Source: Apostichopus japonicus (taxonomy: Eukaryota > Echinodermata > Holothuroidea > Aspidochirotida > Stichopodidae). Taken from it: DNA of 32,500 nucleotides. Location: assembly GCF_037975245.1 (NCBI RefSeq), contig NC_092583.1, positions 11,016,264-11,048,763 on the forward strand. Reading direction: 5' to 3'. How positions within the stretch are numbered: position 1 is the first letter of the stretch; every line of letters begins with the position of its first letter. The notes beneath the pieces are model-generated. The model did not search any database and was not told the origin of the DNA. It saw only the letters and a program-made list of their open reading frames with translations. Below, piece after piece: positions 21,451 to 32,000 of this stretch. Made by a program: the position numbers and the translations under genes.

Positions 21451-21890
21451 TGCAATCCGGTGAGATGTGACAGGGCCTTTAAGCAATTCTGTCTCTCTAA
21501 TTAAAACTAATGAAACAAAACCGAGAGGTTTTCTTACATTGATGATCACCAATCCTTTTCTGATCACAACTCTGTGTTATTTGCAAACAAAACAGTAGAA
21601 AAAGGTGATAAGAAAACAAGCAGAAATAAAGACAACCAACCTAAAACAATGATATGTTACTTTAAATGAGATCTTTCCAGTTTTTCTTAGCTTACTGATA
21701 TAGGGTCTTGCAGTTCAATTGATCAATATTTAGGAAATTGTCACATTTCCAGACGTGAGAGGGTCAATGGCGTTTAACAGAATTCCAGAAAATCCCCCTG
21801 CGCTTATTTGTCAATATTAATCATAGGTACATGAGTCACATGACATATCCAAGACATCTGGCAAAAGACATCTAAGTATATACTCTGTCT

Positions 21891-21925
21891 TATAAAAAGT
21901 TAGGGAGAGTTCGTTTATTTACTCA
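21891..21925 (+). promoter_or_regulatory. Candidate TATA promoter with a downstream splice donor
   Basis: TATAAAA at 21891-21897 is 34 bases before an initiator-like TCATTTC (A at 21925). A non-coding stretch then runs to a GCG|GTAAGT donor (GT at 22094), just after a duplicated GAGTTGCCGC. This is the outline of a first non-coding exon. No acceptor or coding exon could be matched downstream, so it may be coincidence. Confidence 0.25.
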
Positions 21926-22154
21926 TTTCCTTGAAGGTCTTCGCCAGCGAGGTTTATTCCTTAAGCCAAGAACAGTGACGATTAAGAAAGGTCAGGTTTA
22001 TAGTTCTATTTCGGTGTTCAAAAGAAAAATCAGTTCTCGTTGGATTCTGTAAAGAATACACTTAGTTTTGTTGAGTTGCCGCGAGTTGCCGCGGTAAGTT
22101 TAAACTTTCGGTTGTTTTTAGTAAGTTTTTACTAGAATAAGATATATAAGAATA

Positions 22155-22156
<2 letters not shown>

Positions 22157-22236
<80 letters not shown>
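22157..22236. repeat. (AT)40 microsatellite
   Basis: Eighty bases of uninterrupted alternating AT. It can extrude as a cruciform and is prone to length change. Confidence 0.98.
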
Positions 22237-22238
<2 letters not shown>

Positions 22239-22679
22239 GGGTTCTTTTAATCACGAGATACTTTTACCATTTGGCAAAACTAATTACGTCTAACACCGTG
22301 AATAATGTTTACTATTGGATAAGAGTTCAAGTTCGCTTGAAGACAGTTTTATAAGAAAGGTCTCTGTAAATACTTTTGCTGTAAACAAATGTTATACAAA
22401 AGTCACAACATTTGTTTTCATTCAAAACAGCACGGGGAAATTCTCCTCGTTTTACTTCACGAACTCGTCGCTATTATTAACATTTATCCTTAAAGCATAG
22501 AAGTAAGTTGATTTGGAGAATGAAATTTCGAGGAGTTGCTGGTCGTAAAATGGAACGAACGATATCAATTGTAACTTGATCATCAATAAACAAACTTTAT
22601 TCCTTTTCCAGGGAGTAAACTTTCTTCCTTTTTGCTAGAGAGATATATTTATTTTCTGTATGTATAATTTAATCAATCA

Positions 22680-23118
22680 TAATTCCTTACTGCCAAGTAC
22701 TCTACATGTGGTTTCTTAATTTGTTAATATCAGAGTTTTTTTTTATTGTGGAACGGGCAGAGCCTAATTACTTACTGCCAAAAAACTTTATGTGTTGTTC
22801 CTTAATTTGTAAATATCATAGTTTCTTTTTACTGTGGAACTGGCGGAGCCTTATTACTTGTTGCCAAAATCTCTATGTGTTGTTCCCTAATTTGTGAATA
22901 TCAGAGTTTCTTTTTATTGTAGAACGGGGTGGAGCCTAATTACTTACTGCCAAAAAACTTTATGTGTTGTTTCTTAATTTGTAAATATCGGAGTTTATTT
23001 TGATTGTTGAACGGGGGCGGAGCCTAAATGCCTAATTACTTACTGCCACAAACATTATGTTTTGGTTCTTAATTTGTAAATATCACACTTTCTATTTATT
23101 GTGGGAAGGGGCGGAGCT
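22680..23118. repeat. 86-bp tandem repeat, five units
   Basis: The landmark TTACTGCC (TTGTTGCC in unit 3) recurs at 22687, 22772, 22858, 22944 and 23040. The period is 85-86 bp, and the last step is 96 bp because of a 10 bp internal duplication (CCTAAATGCCTAATT). Each unit reads TTACTGCC, an A-rich run, CTTAATTTGTAAATATC, a T-rich run, then GAACGGGGCGGAGCC or a variant. The last two units contain GGGCGGAGC, which fits the Sp1/GC-box consensus. No direct function is visible, and no terminal repeats or coding were found. Confidence 0.9.
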
Positions 23119-26100
23119 TCAGTCAGAAATGTTTCAAACCATCCGAATATTACTAGAAATTAATTTAAGCTATTAAAAGTCCTCTGTTAATCCCAGTCCA
23201 CCAGATTCTGTTTTATTGATCAAATGGCAATGTTGGATGAAAATGAAGATTACTTTCGTTTTGCCGCAATAAATCGGAGCTTTCGCAATTTCACTAGAAA
23301 CTATGTTAAAAAGATGCTATTAGTTGATAATTATCCAAACCATTGAACGACAAAAACAACTTTCGCCTCGTTGGCTACATGCAAATTAAGGTAAGCCTAT
23401 ACCAACGTCTGCTCAGAGGTTGCTTCAGACTAGTTAGCTACATTTGTTGACCTTAGAAAGGCATATCAAAATCGTTACAATTTTTTCTTCTTCAAAAGAC
23501 GTCATGACTCAATGATTTACTATAAGCAATATAGACCACACAATGGAGTGAATGTTCCCATACAGAAACAACAACTATAACTTTAATGATTTTTTTCTAA
23601 TCTACAGAGAATAGATACTATTAGCAAATTAATGCTATAAATTAAATTATTAATAATGAAACTAAGACAAAGGAACATTAATGAGTGAATTATTTCGCCC
23701 AAAACCATTCTCACATTGGTATTATTTTCAATACGTGTTCCTTTTACTTCGTTATTTTAAATGAAACTTGATTACTAATGACTGATATTATGACGGATTT
23801 GTAGCAATTACATAACTCAGTCAGTTATGTCAGTTATGAAAACTCGTATAATAATGACTATAAAAACATTTGTTAATAAACAGAATCCCTTCTCAATAAA
23901 ATAATAAGTAAAAGTATTAAAGCAGTATAGTCTTGACTTCATTAAATATCTAAATGTACGTTATGTACATTATGTACATATTACACAAGAAATATGTTTG
24001 ATCTTCAAAATAACTTAAATCGAATCAAATTAACGAAGATCAAATAGAACCACCCGGGAGAGGGTCATACTTATTAATTCCTCTGAGACAGAAAACAAGA
24101 CATCTATATCTTTTTTCACAAATAAAACCACTAAAACCCAAATATTTCGAATATTATGCAACATATCGAAACTGTCAAAGTTATCAGTTGGAATTGGAAT
24201 CCAAACCCACAGTGCATGCGCTATATTGTCATAACTCTGAATTTCTTAGTATAAATATGTTATATTATCTTAACTTTAAAAAGAAAACCATACCACAGGT
24301 AGAGATAACAAACCTATATATTAAACGAAATACATAATTATTTCACGTTGCATGAAATAAGGGGAATCCACTTTTAATAATTTACCAATAACCATCCATC
24401 AAAATCGTTAGATAAACTCCTTTTATCTGCAATTAATAGGTCATCGCACCAAATTGGCAACCCCCGAAAGCAATGCATTGTTTTGGTGTCTTAATTGGTG
24501 ATTGTGTTTAATATATATTAAGTTCTAATGAAAATTCACACCTTTCCAATACTTTGTTATTTATAACTTGGATAAAGAGCTTGATCGGTGAACGTATTGA
24601 AATTAACTTATAACCCCCTTTTTTGTGGTTTGTTTGAATATTTTACGGGTTGAGATAAGCAGGGCTGATTCTGAAATATTTCAACAAAAAGGAAATTTCT
24701 TCGTGTACCACTTATACAAGACAAGTATCCTTCTCAATGAAATTGGTAGTGAGGCAAACATAATTAGGGGGAAATTCTATCTAACAAGAATTAGGAAGAA
24801 GTCTGTGTAAATAAAATATTTTCTCATTATTTTACAGGCATATGAACTTTCCACCTGCTTTTCTCTCCATTGTTGTTCATCATATAAAAACCCCGATTGA
24901 TATTATACGAGAAAGCCGCTGATATCTACACTGACCGGTTAACTGTATCGTTCTGAGTGAAGAAGAGACCTTTATAACCAACGACTGGGGACCAGAGTCT
25001 ATAATAGTGACGCATGTACTATCATGTCACATGAGTGGCCTGTCTGGATATATCTCAACTGCTTACAACTTCGAAACGCTCCAGTAATAATATATAATTT
25101 TTGTCGCCACAGACTCCATTGTGTAGATTTGCAAAAATTAATGGAACATTTCCGTCAACATATTTCCTTATAATTTAGAAGCTTTTGGTTAAATATACAC
25201 CCCGGTAAAATCTCCTGCAGTTTTTCAACCTGCAGCTCTTCTTGTTAGTTATCTTTCACCACATGTTGTCGTCTACGATCTCAATATTCAGTGTTTTACT
25301 GTACGGAAACAGCTCCCTCACATCAGTATTAAACTACCCTGTAACATTCACTTGTATTGTTATATCAATGCCTTTTCAGGTGTGATGTGAATTTAGTCAC
25401 TAATGCGTCGTAGGCTATACGCTATCGCGAGCTGAAGAAATCGGTTTCTTGTTCGCCAATTTAGACATACGAACCTTTCCTGAATGATTGCTCTAACACG
25501 TTACCAACCATTTCTGTAAGTAAAATTTGCGTATGACGCTGTGATAAATCCAGCCCTTGACGTTGGCCAGAATACTAGCATTTATTGTGTATTTATAACA
25601 TTATAATGACTTTACATGTGACTGCTCCTTCAACACAACTATTAAAAGATCAAGATGGATAGGAAAGATCTCCTTATGATATCTAGTCGTACAAAGAAGT
25701 CCTCAAAAAGAGTTTTCGATTTAATCATTATCTCCCTCATTTTATCTAAGATTAAGACCGTTTGAAATCCAAAAAGAGCCCACTATTTAGTTTGTAATAA
25801 TAACACACATATTGCAGTAATGTTTGTTGCCTCGGTTACAAAACCACGTTTGTCACCAAATAGCACCGGGTTGATTATAACTTATTTATTTGTAATTTAA
25901 GGAAGGCTTTACAGACAGCTTTGATGAATTATCAATTTCTTCCATATTTGTCTATAAGGAAACTATGTATTATCTCCCGTGGACGAACATCCCATACTTA
26001 TCAAATTATTACAGCCCGGGATTGATCACATCCAAAGAAGTCTTTATATGAAATGATTATCAGCGAACTCTTTGATCTTCTTCGGCATGAAGTCGAGTAC

Positions 26101-28997
26101 ACTTGTAATAGTTTTTGTCTGTATTTTTTCCTTTTACGTTTGGTTGCTGTATTGACCAATAAATAAGCATATAGCGGCTTTCTTACAGTTCATATTTCTC
26201 TAGACATTGCATGAATACATAATTGATATACGTTCATTTTGCTATGGTCTATTTATAAATACCTTGCAAATTACAAATATAATAACTTGATCGGTATATG
26301 TTTAATTGATATCATAATATTGTAACGATAGTTTCTTGAAAATTAAAATATTCCAGAAGTGGTTATTTGTTTCGGTCAAGGGTAAATTCATGCAGGGATG
26401 TTCGCACAGCTTGCCGTAGCAATTGGTATAGAAGGGTTAGGTTGTATCTTAAACCCTCCTTTATCTGCTCGTTACTTACGGTTTGAGACAAGAACCTTAA
26501 ATGTTCCTCTTCACATGATGTCTTATATATGTCACATTGAGGACCCCATTAGGTTCTGTTGTTTTAGACAACCTGCCATATTATTCATTTGTGACATTTA
26601 TAACTGTACTGCTCAAAGTTATTTGTCGAACCTTCTTAAAACTCAAATAAGATTGTAAAGAATATTCAGTGGCGTAAGGATATAAAATATCGTAAAAAAT
26701 AAGAAAAACAGTAGAATTTGACGCAGCCCTGCAAATGAACAAATTTCTATCAATGTGCTTTTAAGGTAAAATATTAAAAGTCTATATCGTTACAAGTTTT
26801 TAAGCAAGAATTGTGTTCGATCGATATGAAAAAATGGCAATGTGTATGTTTCAGGTCCTTTGATCTTACTATGTGTGATATTTGGAAAAAGTGTAATAAG
26901 TTATGAGTTAACGGAAATTAAATAATAATTTGAAAAACAAATCCCCTTCTTCTCTTTTGTTCGGCAGAGGTTATGAAATCAAGTTCCAATGACACGAAAA
27001 CTCTTGCTAGTAGTGGTTTAATATAATAATATATCATCATAGTATAACTATAATTAAATTCGCACACCATTGGGTTTCGCATTTTACATCTTAAGCACTG
27101 TCCACCCCACCCACACCCCCACCCTACCCCCACACTCAAAACAGAAAGCTAGAAAGGAATAGTAATACATAAGTCTCAATGGTCTACATAACAATTAAAG
27201 TTGGAACGAGTACAACGTATTGCTCTAATCAGGGGACCGAAACTTTATATAATGTCACTTATCTGTTACCTCCAAATAAATAGTTTATTCAAAAAGAGAA
27301 TCAATATGTGATTTCGTTCATTTAACCGTCCTCTAACTGTTAGTTATTTAGTTATCTCACTTATAGCTACTATTTATATTATGACAAACGTAATGTTTGT
27401 GGAACCGAGGGTGGCCAGTTCGGTTGGGAGGGGGGGGGGGGGCTGTGGGATGGGACATAATTCTCTGTAAAATATCCTCATTTTCGACACTTATGACCAT
27501 ATTAAACGATAATTGCATTTTATTTTCAAGATTATAAATAAAACAAGGATAGTTTGTGTTTGGGACTATGATATCGAACATCTCCGTGATGCCGTCAGAA
27601 TAAATATTTATTTCGCAAAGAAACAATATTTTCCCTGTATACTATCTTACTTCCAGAAGATTTGTTAATGATCTGCCTTTTTCACCAACAAAATGTGCGA
27701 CAATGGTGTTAAGCATAGTTTAAATACAATAATTCGTCAGAAAATTGTGAACCCCCGGGCCCGCACCCCGCACCCCGCACCCGCATCCCACCCACAAAAT
27801 TAAAAAGTGATCATTACCCTAAATATAGCGGTTAGACCAAATTAGATACCTAATGTATGTAGTTTAAATATACCTCAGAATGCATCATTCAGCCATTTTA
27901 CGCCAACAGTGGGGCACTAGTGGAGCAAGCATACAGCATCCGTGAGCGGAGAGGAAGATAAACTGGCTGTAATGATGATTGTTTAATTATTTAAAGCGAT
28001 GACCAGCAATATCTCCGGCAGTTGAATCTTAACAGATGTTAAACCGCGCGTCATATAATTGAATCAGGCAGATTATATCGACTGCTTTCTGATACCTGCC
28101 TCTGTGTAGTCTATTTTATTGGCACATTTCGCAATTATGGCAATTCGATATTGTTTGTTTACAAATTAGACCTTTTCTTTGTTGTTCACATCTCGCTTTA
28201 CGCTCACTTTCAACAATATAGTAAAAACAAATCCAATGTAAAGAAGTTTACTTTGTAACTGCCATAAAACTTGGAATTATATCAAGGGTACTGCACAAGA
28301 TATAAGATGGAACAACGGCTTCCAATAGAATCTGATCTGCAAAATCAAGGAACTTTAAGGAACTTTTTTGGCGTGGCAGGCCAACTCAACCTCATGCTCC
28401 ACCATTTAAAAAAGGGTCTTTGTCCCATGAGCTAATCAAACACATCACCTGTCAATCACTGCGATTGCTTAAAAATAAGGTGCGAAGGGAGGCCATTATG
28501 AAAGAAGTGGGACCTAAGGGATTCATTTCAGTGGTTGCAAAGGGTCCTACAACTGGGACTGGTCTCTTTAGTGAGTATCTGGGGGACCATTTGAGGGAAA
28601 GAACAATGGATGCTACAGCTACAGCGATATCGGGGGGGGGGGGTGGGGTATGCCCTTACTTTTCTATATATGGGTGCAATTGACGGTTCATTTAATCATA
28701 AAGCTGGATCTTTTGAATATGCAAAGTGATCGGCAGACAATATAATTGATCATTGGTTTTGTAATAGTTTCATATATCCTCTGTCTCTTAGAGATTTGGA
28801 GAATATACCAAAGCTGTATATGATAAACTACTCGAAATGAGAACGTTAACCGCAGGGCGTTAGGTTTACGTAACCGCATATATTCTGTAGCTTTTATTAC
28901 AGTCCTACTGACCCACCTCATCTGGTAGGTAAAGCGTTCGTATACAGCAGTTGCTATATCATTGTGGTGAAGAACTATGCTTGTACACGTGGGTCAA
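23119..28997. other. Non-coding stretch, no gene recognised
   Basis: Nearly 6 kb of AT-rich sequence with only short frames. The frame at about 26398-26658 has an ATG but no domain. Noted: repeated TTATGTAC at about 23958-23980, an inverted CATAACT/AGTTATG (about 23811), a relic of the poly-G element (about 26669), C-rich tracts (about 27102-27135 and 27752-27795), and G runs at 27430-27442 and 28632-28643. The last few hundred bases probably hold the 3' UTR of the retrotransposon described next, but its end could not be fixed. Confidence 0.5.
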
Positions 28998-31900
28998 TCA
29001 ATAGTCATAAGCCAAATTGGCCCGTTGACCTCCCCGAAGATTATAAACATTCTTAGGTTTGTAACCTTTTATAATGTTAATCCGGTGCCTGCCATCTTCG
29101 AGTAGCTGGGCTGCAGAACGGCCGGACCATTTGGTTAGATTGTCAATCCATCGTAAATGCGGTCGGCCTGGCTTACGTTTGTAACCGCAGGGTAGCCCAC
29201 AGAGTACAGCACATGTAAGGCCTCCACAACGTACAGCATGTCCGAACCATTTTGCGTTATGTTGAAGAACAGTTTCAGACGAGAATAGCCATCGGCCCGC
29301 ACTCTTAGTGTTTAGTTCCTCATTCGACACATGGTCCTTCCATGTGAGACCAAGCAAACGTCGCCAAATTTCTCTACCTAAAGCGTCAAGGCGATTCATG
29401 TCAGCCGCTTTTATGGTCCAGGTGCTACAACCGTATGTAAGACGAGATGCAACCAGAGCTCTGGTCAGGTGGAGTTTAACATCCATAGAGATACGATTCG
29501 ACTTCAAATATGCACAGTTGTTGAGGGTTGCCTTTGTCATGGCTACACGAGCACGGATCTCACGACTATCGTTGAGATTGTAGGTGATGTAGGTGCCAAG
29601 GTATTTAAACTCAGATGTACGCTTCAGAGGGTTGCCCCTATAATAGATGGTATCAACACTCATAGAAGTTTGAATAATCATGTATTCTGTCTTGTCCGGA
29701 TGAATCACCAAACCATAGTCATCAGCAATGTCTCCTAAGATATTCAACATTGCTTCAGCATCAGCAGCAGAGAGTGCCACCAAGACTAGATCATCTGCAT
29801 AGCGTTGTTCCTTTGAGGCAAGACCGTCAACATTTGGGGCAGGCAGATGATTGGTGCGTTCGTCCCATTCACGCATTATGTACTCTGTGTATATGTTGAA
29901 AAGAGATGGCGAAATTGGGCATCCCTGTCGTACACCGGCTGGCGTTGGAAACGGAGCAGAAGTATGACCCTTCCAGGAGATGGTACCGTGTGCGTCACTG
30001 TAGAGATTCTCAATGATCCGGACTAAATCCTCTGCCATACCAAGCCTACGAAGTATCTCAAATAGCTTGGTGTGAATAACACTGTCAAATGCTTTGCGAA
30101 AGTCAACAAAAATAAGATGTAAGGGTTGTTTGACTGCAAGGTAAGCTTGTGCCAGGCCTTTAACGCGGAAAATTGCATCAACAGTAGATTTAAGGGGGAC
30201 AAATCCACACTGTGCATCTGAAACTTCTATTGCAACAAAAGGGATCAATCGTTGCTGGATTATGTTGAGGATAATCTTGCTCATGTGGCTAATGAGAGCC
30301 AGTGTCCTGTAATTACTACAGTTGCCACGGTCGTTCTTTTTATGGAGAACTATGTATGAAGAGTTAGTTAGAGAGTAAGGCCAGGTTCCTGTCAACCACA
30401 TATCTTGCACCGCCTTATCCAACGCAAGGCGAATATGAGCATCTTCAGCTACTGATTTGATGAATTCGCTAAGGACTAGGTCAGAACCAGGTGCTTTGTT
30501 GTTTTTCAGGCTCTTGATCGCAGTGTTGATCTCTTCTGATGTTGGTGGGTGGGGAGTGCATGGATAACGGATGACTGCTGGTCTTTGGTTGTCAGAGTGG
30601 AACAACTCGCGAGCATATTCTTCCCAGCGTTGAACTTCATCATCAACAGTCAGTAGAACATAGCCGTTTTTATCTTTGATGTTGGCCAAAGGTGCAATTG
30701 GTTTCACTGTGAGAAGGTTGGTTGTCTTGAAAAGCGTTCGTGTATCATTTGTAGAGAAAGCATGATTGATCGTCTCTACTTGTTGAAGTAACCATTTTTC
30801 CATATCACCTTTGCATGCACGTTTTACAGCATTACGAAGTCGCGGAAAGTCAGCAGTGTTCCTTGCTTCTCTCTTGTCTTGAATTAGCTGTATGGTTGTG
30901 GGTGTCAGATAAGGCTGATTTATACGGAAAGGAGCAACGTTGCATGCTTCAACAGCATTCGTATGAATGAGCGTGGAGATTTCATCAAGTTTATTAAACT
31001 CATGAAGCTTATCCCGGACAGCATCGCAAAGGGTCTGTGTGGTAGTTGGATCACGGAGACTATTCAGGTCGGGCTTTGGTTGCTGCTTGGTGGGTTTAGT
31101 TGCACAGTCGATCTTGAGTTTAATATTGCAGAGTACAAGGCGATGGTCGGTGTCAAAAACCGCACTGAAAGAGCGACAGTCCGTTATCCAATTCTTCATC
31201 GTTTGACTCACCAGGATGTGATCAATCGCATTTCTAGCGTTGTTGGCACGACTAGTCCAAGTAACCTTACGACTAGGGCGTTTGCGAAACCATGTATGTG
31301 CTGCAGTAAGATTGTTGCTGGTGCAGAAATAAATAAGTCTATCACCACGTTCATTACGTTCGCCGTAGCCATAGGGACCAAGCACTGAAACATTGATACG
31401 TTCTGTTCCCAATTTTGCGTTGAAATCACCGGCGACAATCAGCTTTTCATTGGTTTTCAGGTTGTCATGTATCCATCGATCAAGTTGATGGTAGAAAGCG
31501 CTGATTACATCGTCCGCTGCAATAGAGGTGGGGGCGTAGACTGCAATTACTAACAGAGTGCCAATCTTGAGTTTGAGGCGGACAGCCATTAGTCTGTCAG
31601 AGATAGATTCCGTAAAAATAACACTTCGTCGTGCACAATGTGAGAGAAGGAAGCCAACACCAGCATATCTACGATCTCCACCAGATAGAAACATTCTACC
31701 TTGTAGACGTGATTCTTTGCCAATGTTGTGCGTTTCACTTAGTGCAATAATGTCATATCGATAGTTGTTAAGAGTCGTTTCGAGGTGTTCAGCTGCAAGA
31801 GGAGCTTCTAATGTTGTCACATTCCAGCAACCAACTGTAAAAGAGTCCAGATGAGGTCGACAGCGAGAACCTTGAGACGTCAGTGCTGCATCTCCCGAAT

Positions 31901-32000
31901 TCGGGTTTAGGTACATCACATCATTATTCAAAGGGGGCTCGTCCAACTCATCTGCTTGCCTGGTATCATTTGACTCAAGGTACACGCCAGGGGTCCTCAT
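28998..32000 (-). CDS. RTE-type LINE polyprotein: AP endonuclease plus reverse transcriptase
   Basis: A single uninterrupted 1000-codon ORF. Residues 51-293 form an APE-like endonuclease, with CWN (58-60), SETH (88-91, Glu89), VYAPTS (154-159), GDFN (191-194), IDH (259-261) and DTDHR (283-287, His286), so the catalytic residues are present. Residues about 480-810 form the reverse transcriptase: KAPGSD (502-507), FVDFRKAFDS (631-640, Asp633), GVRQGCPISPSLF (689-701), YADDLVLVA (734-742, Asp736/737), HPDKTEY (767-773) and FKYLGTYI (798-805). The C-terminus has WFGHAVR (918-924) and GRPHLRW (945-951), usual in RTE-like elements. One ORF of this length without a separate ORF1 also fits RTE. In this clade the endonuclease nicks target DNA and the RT copies the RNA in place. 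No stop or frameshift is seen, suggesting a young copy. The ATG at 32000 is chosen because the frame lacks an earlier ATG before a stop at about 32093. Confidence 0.93.
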   Translation of the reverse strand: MRTPGVYLESNDTRQADELDEPPLNNDVMYLNPNSGDAALTSQGSRCRPHLDSFTVGCWNVTTLEAPLAAEHLETTLNNYRYDIIALSETHNIGKESRLQGRMFLSGGDRRYAGVGFLLSHCARRSVIFTESISDRLMAVRLKLKIGTLLVIAVYAPTSIAADDVISAFYHQLDRWIHDNLKTNEKLIVAGDFNAKLGTERINVSVLGPYGYGERNERGDRLIYFCTSNNLTAAHTWFRKRPSRKVTWTSRANNARNAIDHILVSQTMKNWITDCRSFSAVFDTDHRLVLCNIKLKIDCATKPTKQQPKPDLNSLRDPTTTQTLCDAVRDKLHEFNKLDEISTLIHTNAVEACNVAPFRINQPYLTPTTIQLIQDKREARNTADFPRLRNAVKRACKGDMEKWLLQQVETINHAFSTNDTRTLFKTTNLLTVKPIAPLANIKDKNGYVLLTVDDEVQRWEEYARELFHSDNQRPAVIRYPCTPHPPTSEEINTAIKSLKNNKAPGSDLVLSEFIKSVAEDAHIRLALDKAVQDMWLTGTWPYSLTNSSYIVLHKKNDRGNCSNYRTLALISHMSKIILNIIQQRLIPFVAIEVSDAQCGFVPLKSTVDAIFRVKGLAQAYLAVKQPLHLIFVDFRKAFDSVIHTKLFEILRRLGMAEDLVRIIENLYSDAHGTISWKGHTSAPFPTPAGVRQGCPISPSLFNIYTEYIMREWDERTNHLPAPNVDGLASKEQRYADDLVLVALSAADAEAMLNILGDIADDYGLVIHPDKTEYMIIQTSMSVDTIYYRGNPLKRTSEFKYLGTYITYNLNDSREIRARVAMTKATLNNCAYLKSNRISMDVKLHLTRALVASRLTYGCSTWTIKAADMNRLDALGREIWRRLLGLTWKDHVSNEELNTKSAGRWLFSSETVLQHNAKWFGHAVRCGGLTCAVLCGLPCGYKRKPGRPHLRWIDNLTKWSGRSAAQLLEDGRHRINIIKGYKPKNVYNLRGGQRANLAYDY

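Larger units (their letters stand above)
20290..21479. mobile_element. Non-autonomous PIF/Harbinger DNA transposon
   Basis: The ends form 28-29 bp terminal inverted repeats sharing TGTCACATCTCACCGGATTG (left 20289-20317, right 21451-21479 on the opposite strand) with one mismatch. TAA lies directly outside both ends (20287-20289 and 21480-21482), fitting the 3 bp TWA target duplication of Harbinger elements. The exact first base is ambiguous by one. The interior carries a fragment of the Harbinger transposase N-terminus and dense TCCGTT/AACGGA motifs (about 20 by eye in 1.2 kb). The DDE catalytic region is absent, so movement would need a transposase supplied from elsewhere. Confidence 0.85.

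Noticed and set aside
22680-23118. CRISPR-like array
   Set aside because: Repeats are contiguous 86 bp units with no unique spacers, and the DNA is animal.
28420-28683. 87-codon frame ending in a poly-Gly stretch
   Set aside because: It begins at TTG and ends across a 12-base G run, with no recognisable family.
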